From Actinomadura parmotrematis (GTDB taxonomy: Bacteria; Actinomycetota; Actinomycetes; Streptosporangiales; Streptosporangiaceae): a DNA stretch of 64,000 bases. Positions 63,647 to 64,000 of this stretch are shown piece after piece. Under the pieces are notes generated by a model. It did not search any database. It worked only from the letters and a program-made list of their open reading frames with translations, and had not been told where the DNA came from. The stretch lies in assembly GCF_019458805.1 (NCBI RefSeq), contig NZ_JAIBOA010000002.1, forward strand, positions 186,001-250,000, written 5' to 3'. Made by a program: the position numbers and the translations under genes. Each line of letters opens with the position of its first letter. Position 1 is the stretch's first letter.

Positions 63647-64000
63647 TCAGTCCTGCGGCGGCGGCGTGGAGCCGGGCAGGGCCGTCGGCAGGATCGGCTG
63701 CGGCCACACCGGCCGGCACTTGCGGGGCTTCTTCCGGCAGGGCTTCACCCACGTCGGGGACGGCGTCGGCGACGCCGTCGGCCCCTCCGTCGCGGGCGGC
63801 GGCGCCGGGGTCGCGGACGCGGACGGCGGCGCCGCCCGGCCGCTCGTGCCGCCCGGGGGCGCCGACGGCGTCGGCCGGGCCGCGCGGGCGCTGCCGGTGA
63901 CGCCGCCGGGCGGCGGGCCGGCGCCGCGCAGCGTCCGCACCGCCGACACCGGCACGGACGAGGCGCCCGGCACGACCGCCGTCGTGGTCACCACGATCCG
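63647..64000 (-). CDS. Pro-rich exported or anchored protein, C-terminal part (5' end cut by window)
   Basis: This is the last 117 or so codons of a gene that enters from the right edge; the frame is open at 64000. The visible part starts RIVVTTTAVVPGASS and continues as a Pro/Ala/Gly/Thr/Ser-rich, presumably disordered tail (SASATPAPPPATEGPTASPT), ending with a short basic Cys-Pro segment (WVKPCRKKPRKCRPVWPQPI). Codon use fits a gene. The two cysteines in the basic segment might pair. Function cannot be inferred from this tail. It is convergent with the fumarase gene, which ends 36 bases away. Confidence 0.5.
   Translation of the reverse strand, partial: RIVVTTTAVVPGASSVPVSAVRTLRGAGPPPGGVTGSARAARPTPSAPPGGTSGRAAPPSASATPAPPPATEGPTASPTPSPTWVKPCRKKPRKCRPVWPQPILPTALPGSTPPPQD

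Overview
The window is very GC-rich with strong third-position GC bias and looks like the chromosome of a filamentous actinomycete. Several features point that way: two actinobacterial succinate dehydrogenases (one of the mycobacterial Sdh1 type), a LytR-CpsA-Psr protein, a c-di-AMP riboswitch ahead of an NlpC/P60 hydrolase, many DUF families confined to actinobacteria, and a TcpC/D/E-type type IV secretion locus. A Thermomonosporaceae/Actinomadura-like host is my best guess; that is inference, not a proven assignment. I see no rRNA, tRNA, CRISPR array, integrase or transposase.

Layout. 0-2.6 kb: a pair of ABC exporter half-transporters (one cut by the window edge), the complete one with a degenerate ATP site. 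2.9-4.2 kb: an orphan receiver-PP2C phosphatase. 4.4-7.8 kb: a sdhCAB operon of the C. glutamicum/S. coelicolor type. 8.0-11.4 kb: a lipoprotein, a LysR regulator, a secreted protein and a Crp/Fnr regulator. 11.6-15.3 kb: a second, Sdh1-type operon on the other strand. Near-consensus CRP boxes lie upstream of both sdh operons, so the Crp protein encoded between them is a plausible common regulator. 15.7-17.9 kb: an LCP cell-wall ligase and a DUF4282 membrane protein.

18.0-25.3 kb holds the most interesting cassette, for which I know no name. It encodes a membrane Ser/Thr kinase, an Ala/Glu-rich helical protein, a ClpB-D2-like AAA+ unfoldase with a GYVG pore loop, a NrdG-like radical SAM protein and a zinc-ribbon FHA protein. 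Three of the four junctions overlap and the set ends at a strong terminator. It reads as a phospho-signalling pathway (kinase to FHA) joined to an unfoldase and a radical-SAM activase.

25.4-30.7 kb: typA, the c-di-AMP riboswitch with its NlpC/P60 gene, a small secreted protein, a Nudix hydrolase and a Mut7-C protein. 30.7-42.5 kb: a minus-strand type IV secretion-like operon in the order tcpC, tcpD, tcpE fused to a ParA/MinD-like domain, virB4, trbL/virB6-like, a small anchored protein and a bifunctional murein hydrolase. It has no relaxase, coupling protein or integrase in view. Most junctions overlap as ATGA, and two tiny ORFs bridge one of them.

43-55.3 kb is a housekeeping block (ychF, an esterase, rmuC, DUF6542, ispH, an Rv1109c-like protein, a marR-MFS pair, xseA-xseB, DUF4245, tetR, glpX). 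Its content resembles the M. tuberculosis Rv1098c-Rv1112 neighbourhood as I remember it. 55.3-64 kb: a DUF1707 protein, an ABC-2 exporter pair, an MFS transporter, a small unknown protein, a divergent MocR regulator/EamA exporter pair with a candidate operator, a class I fumarase and the end of a Pro-rich exported protein.
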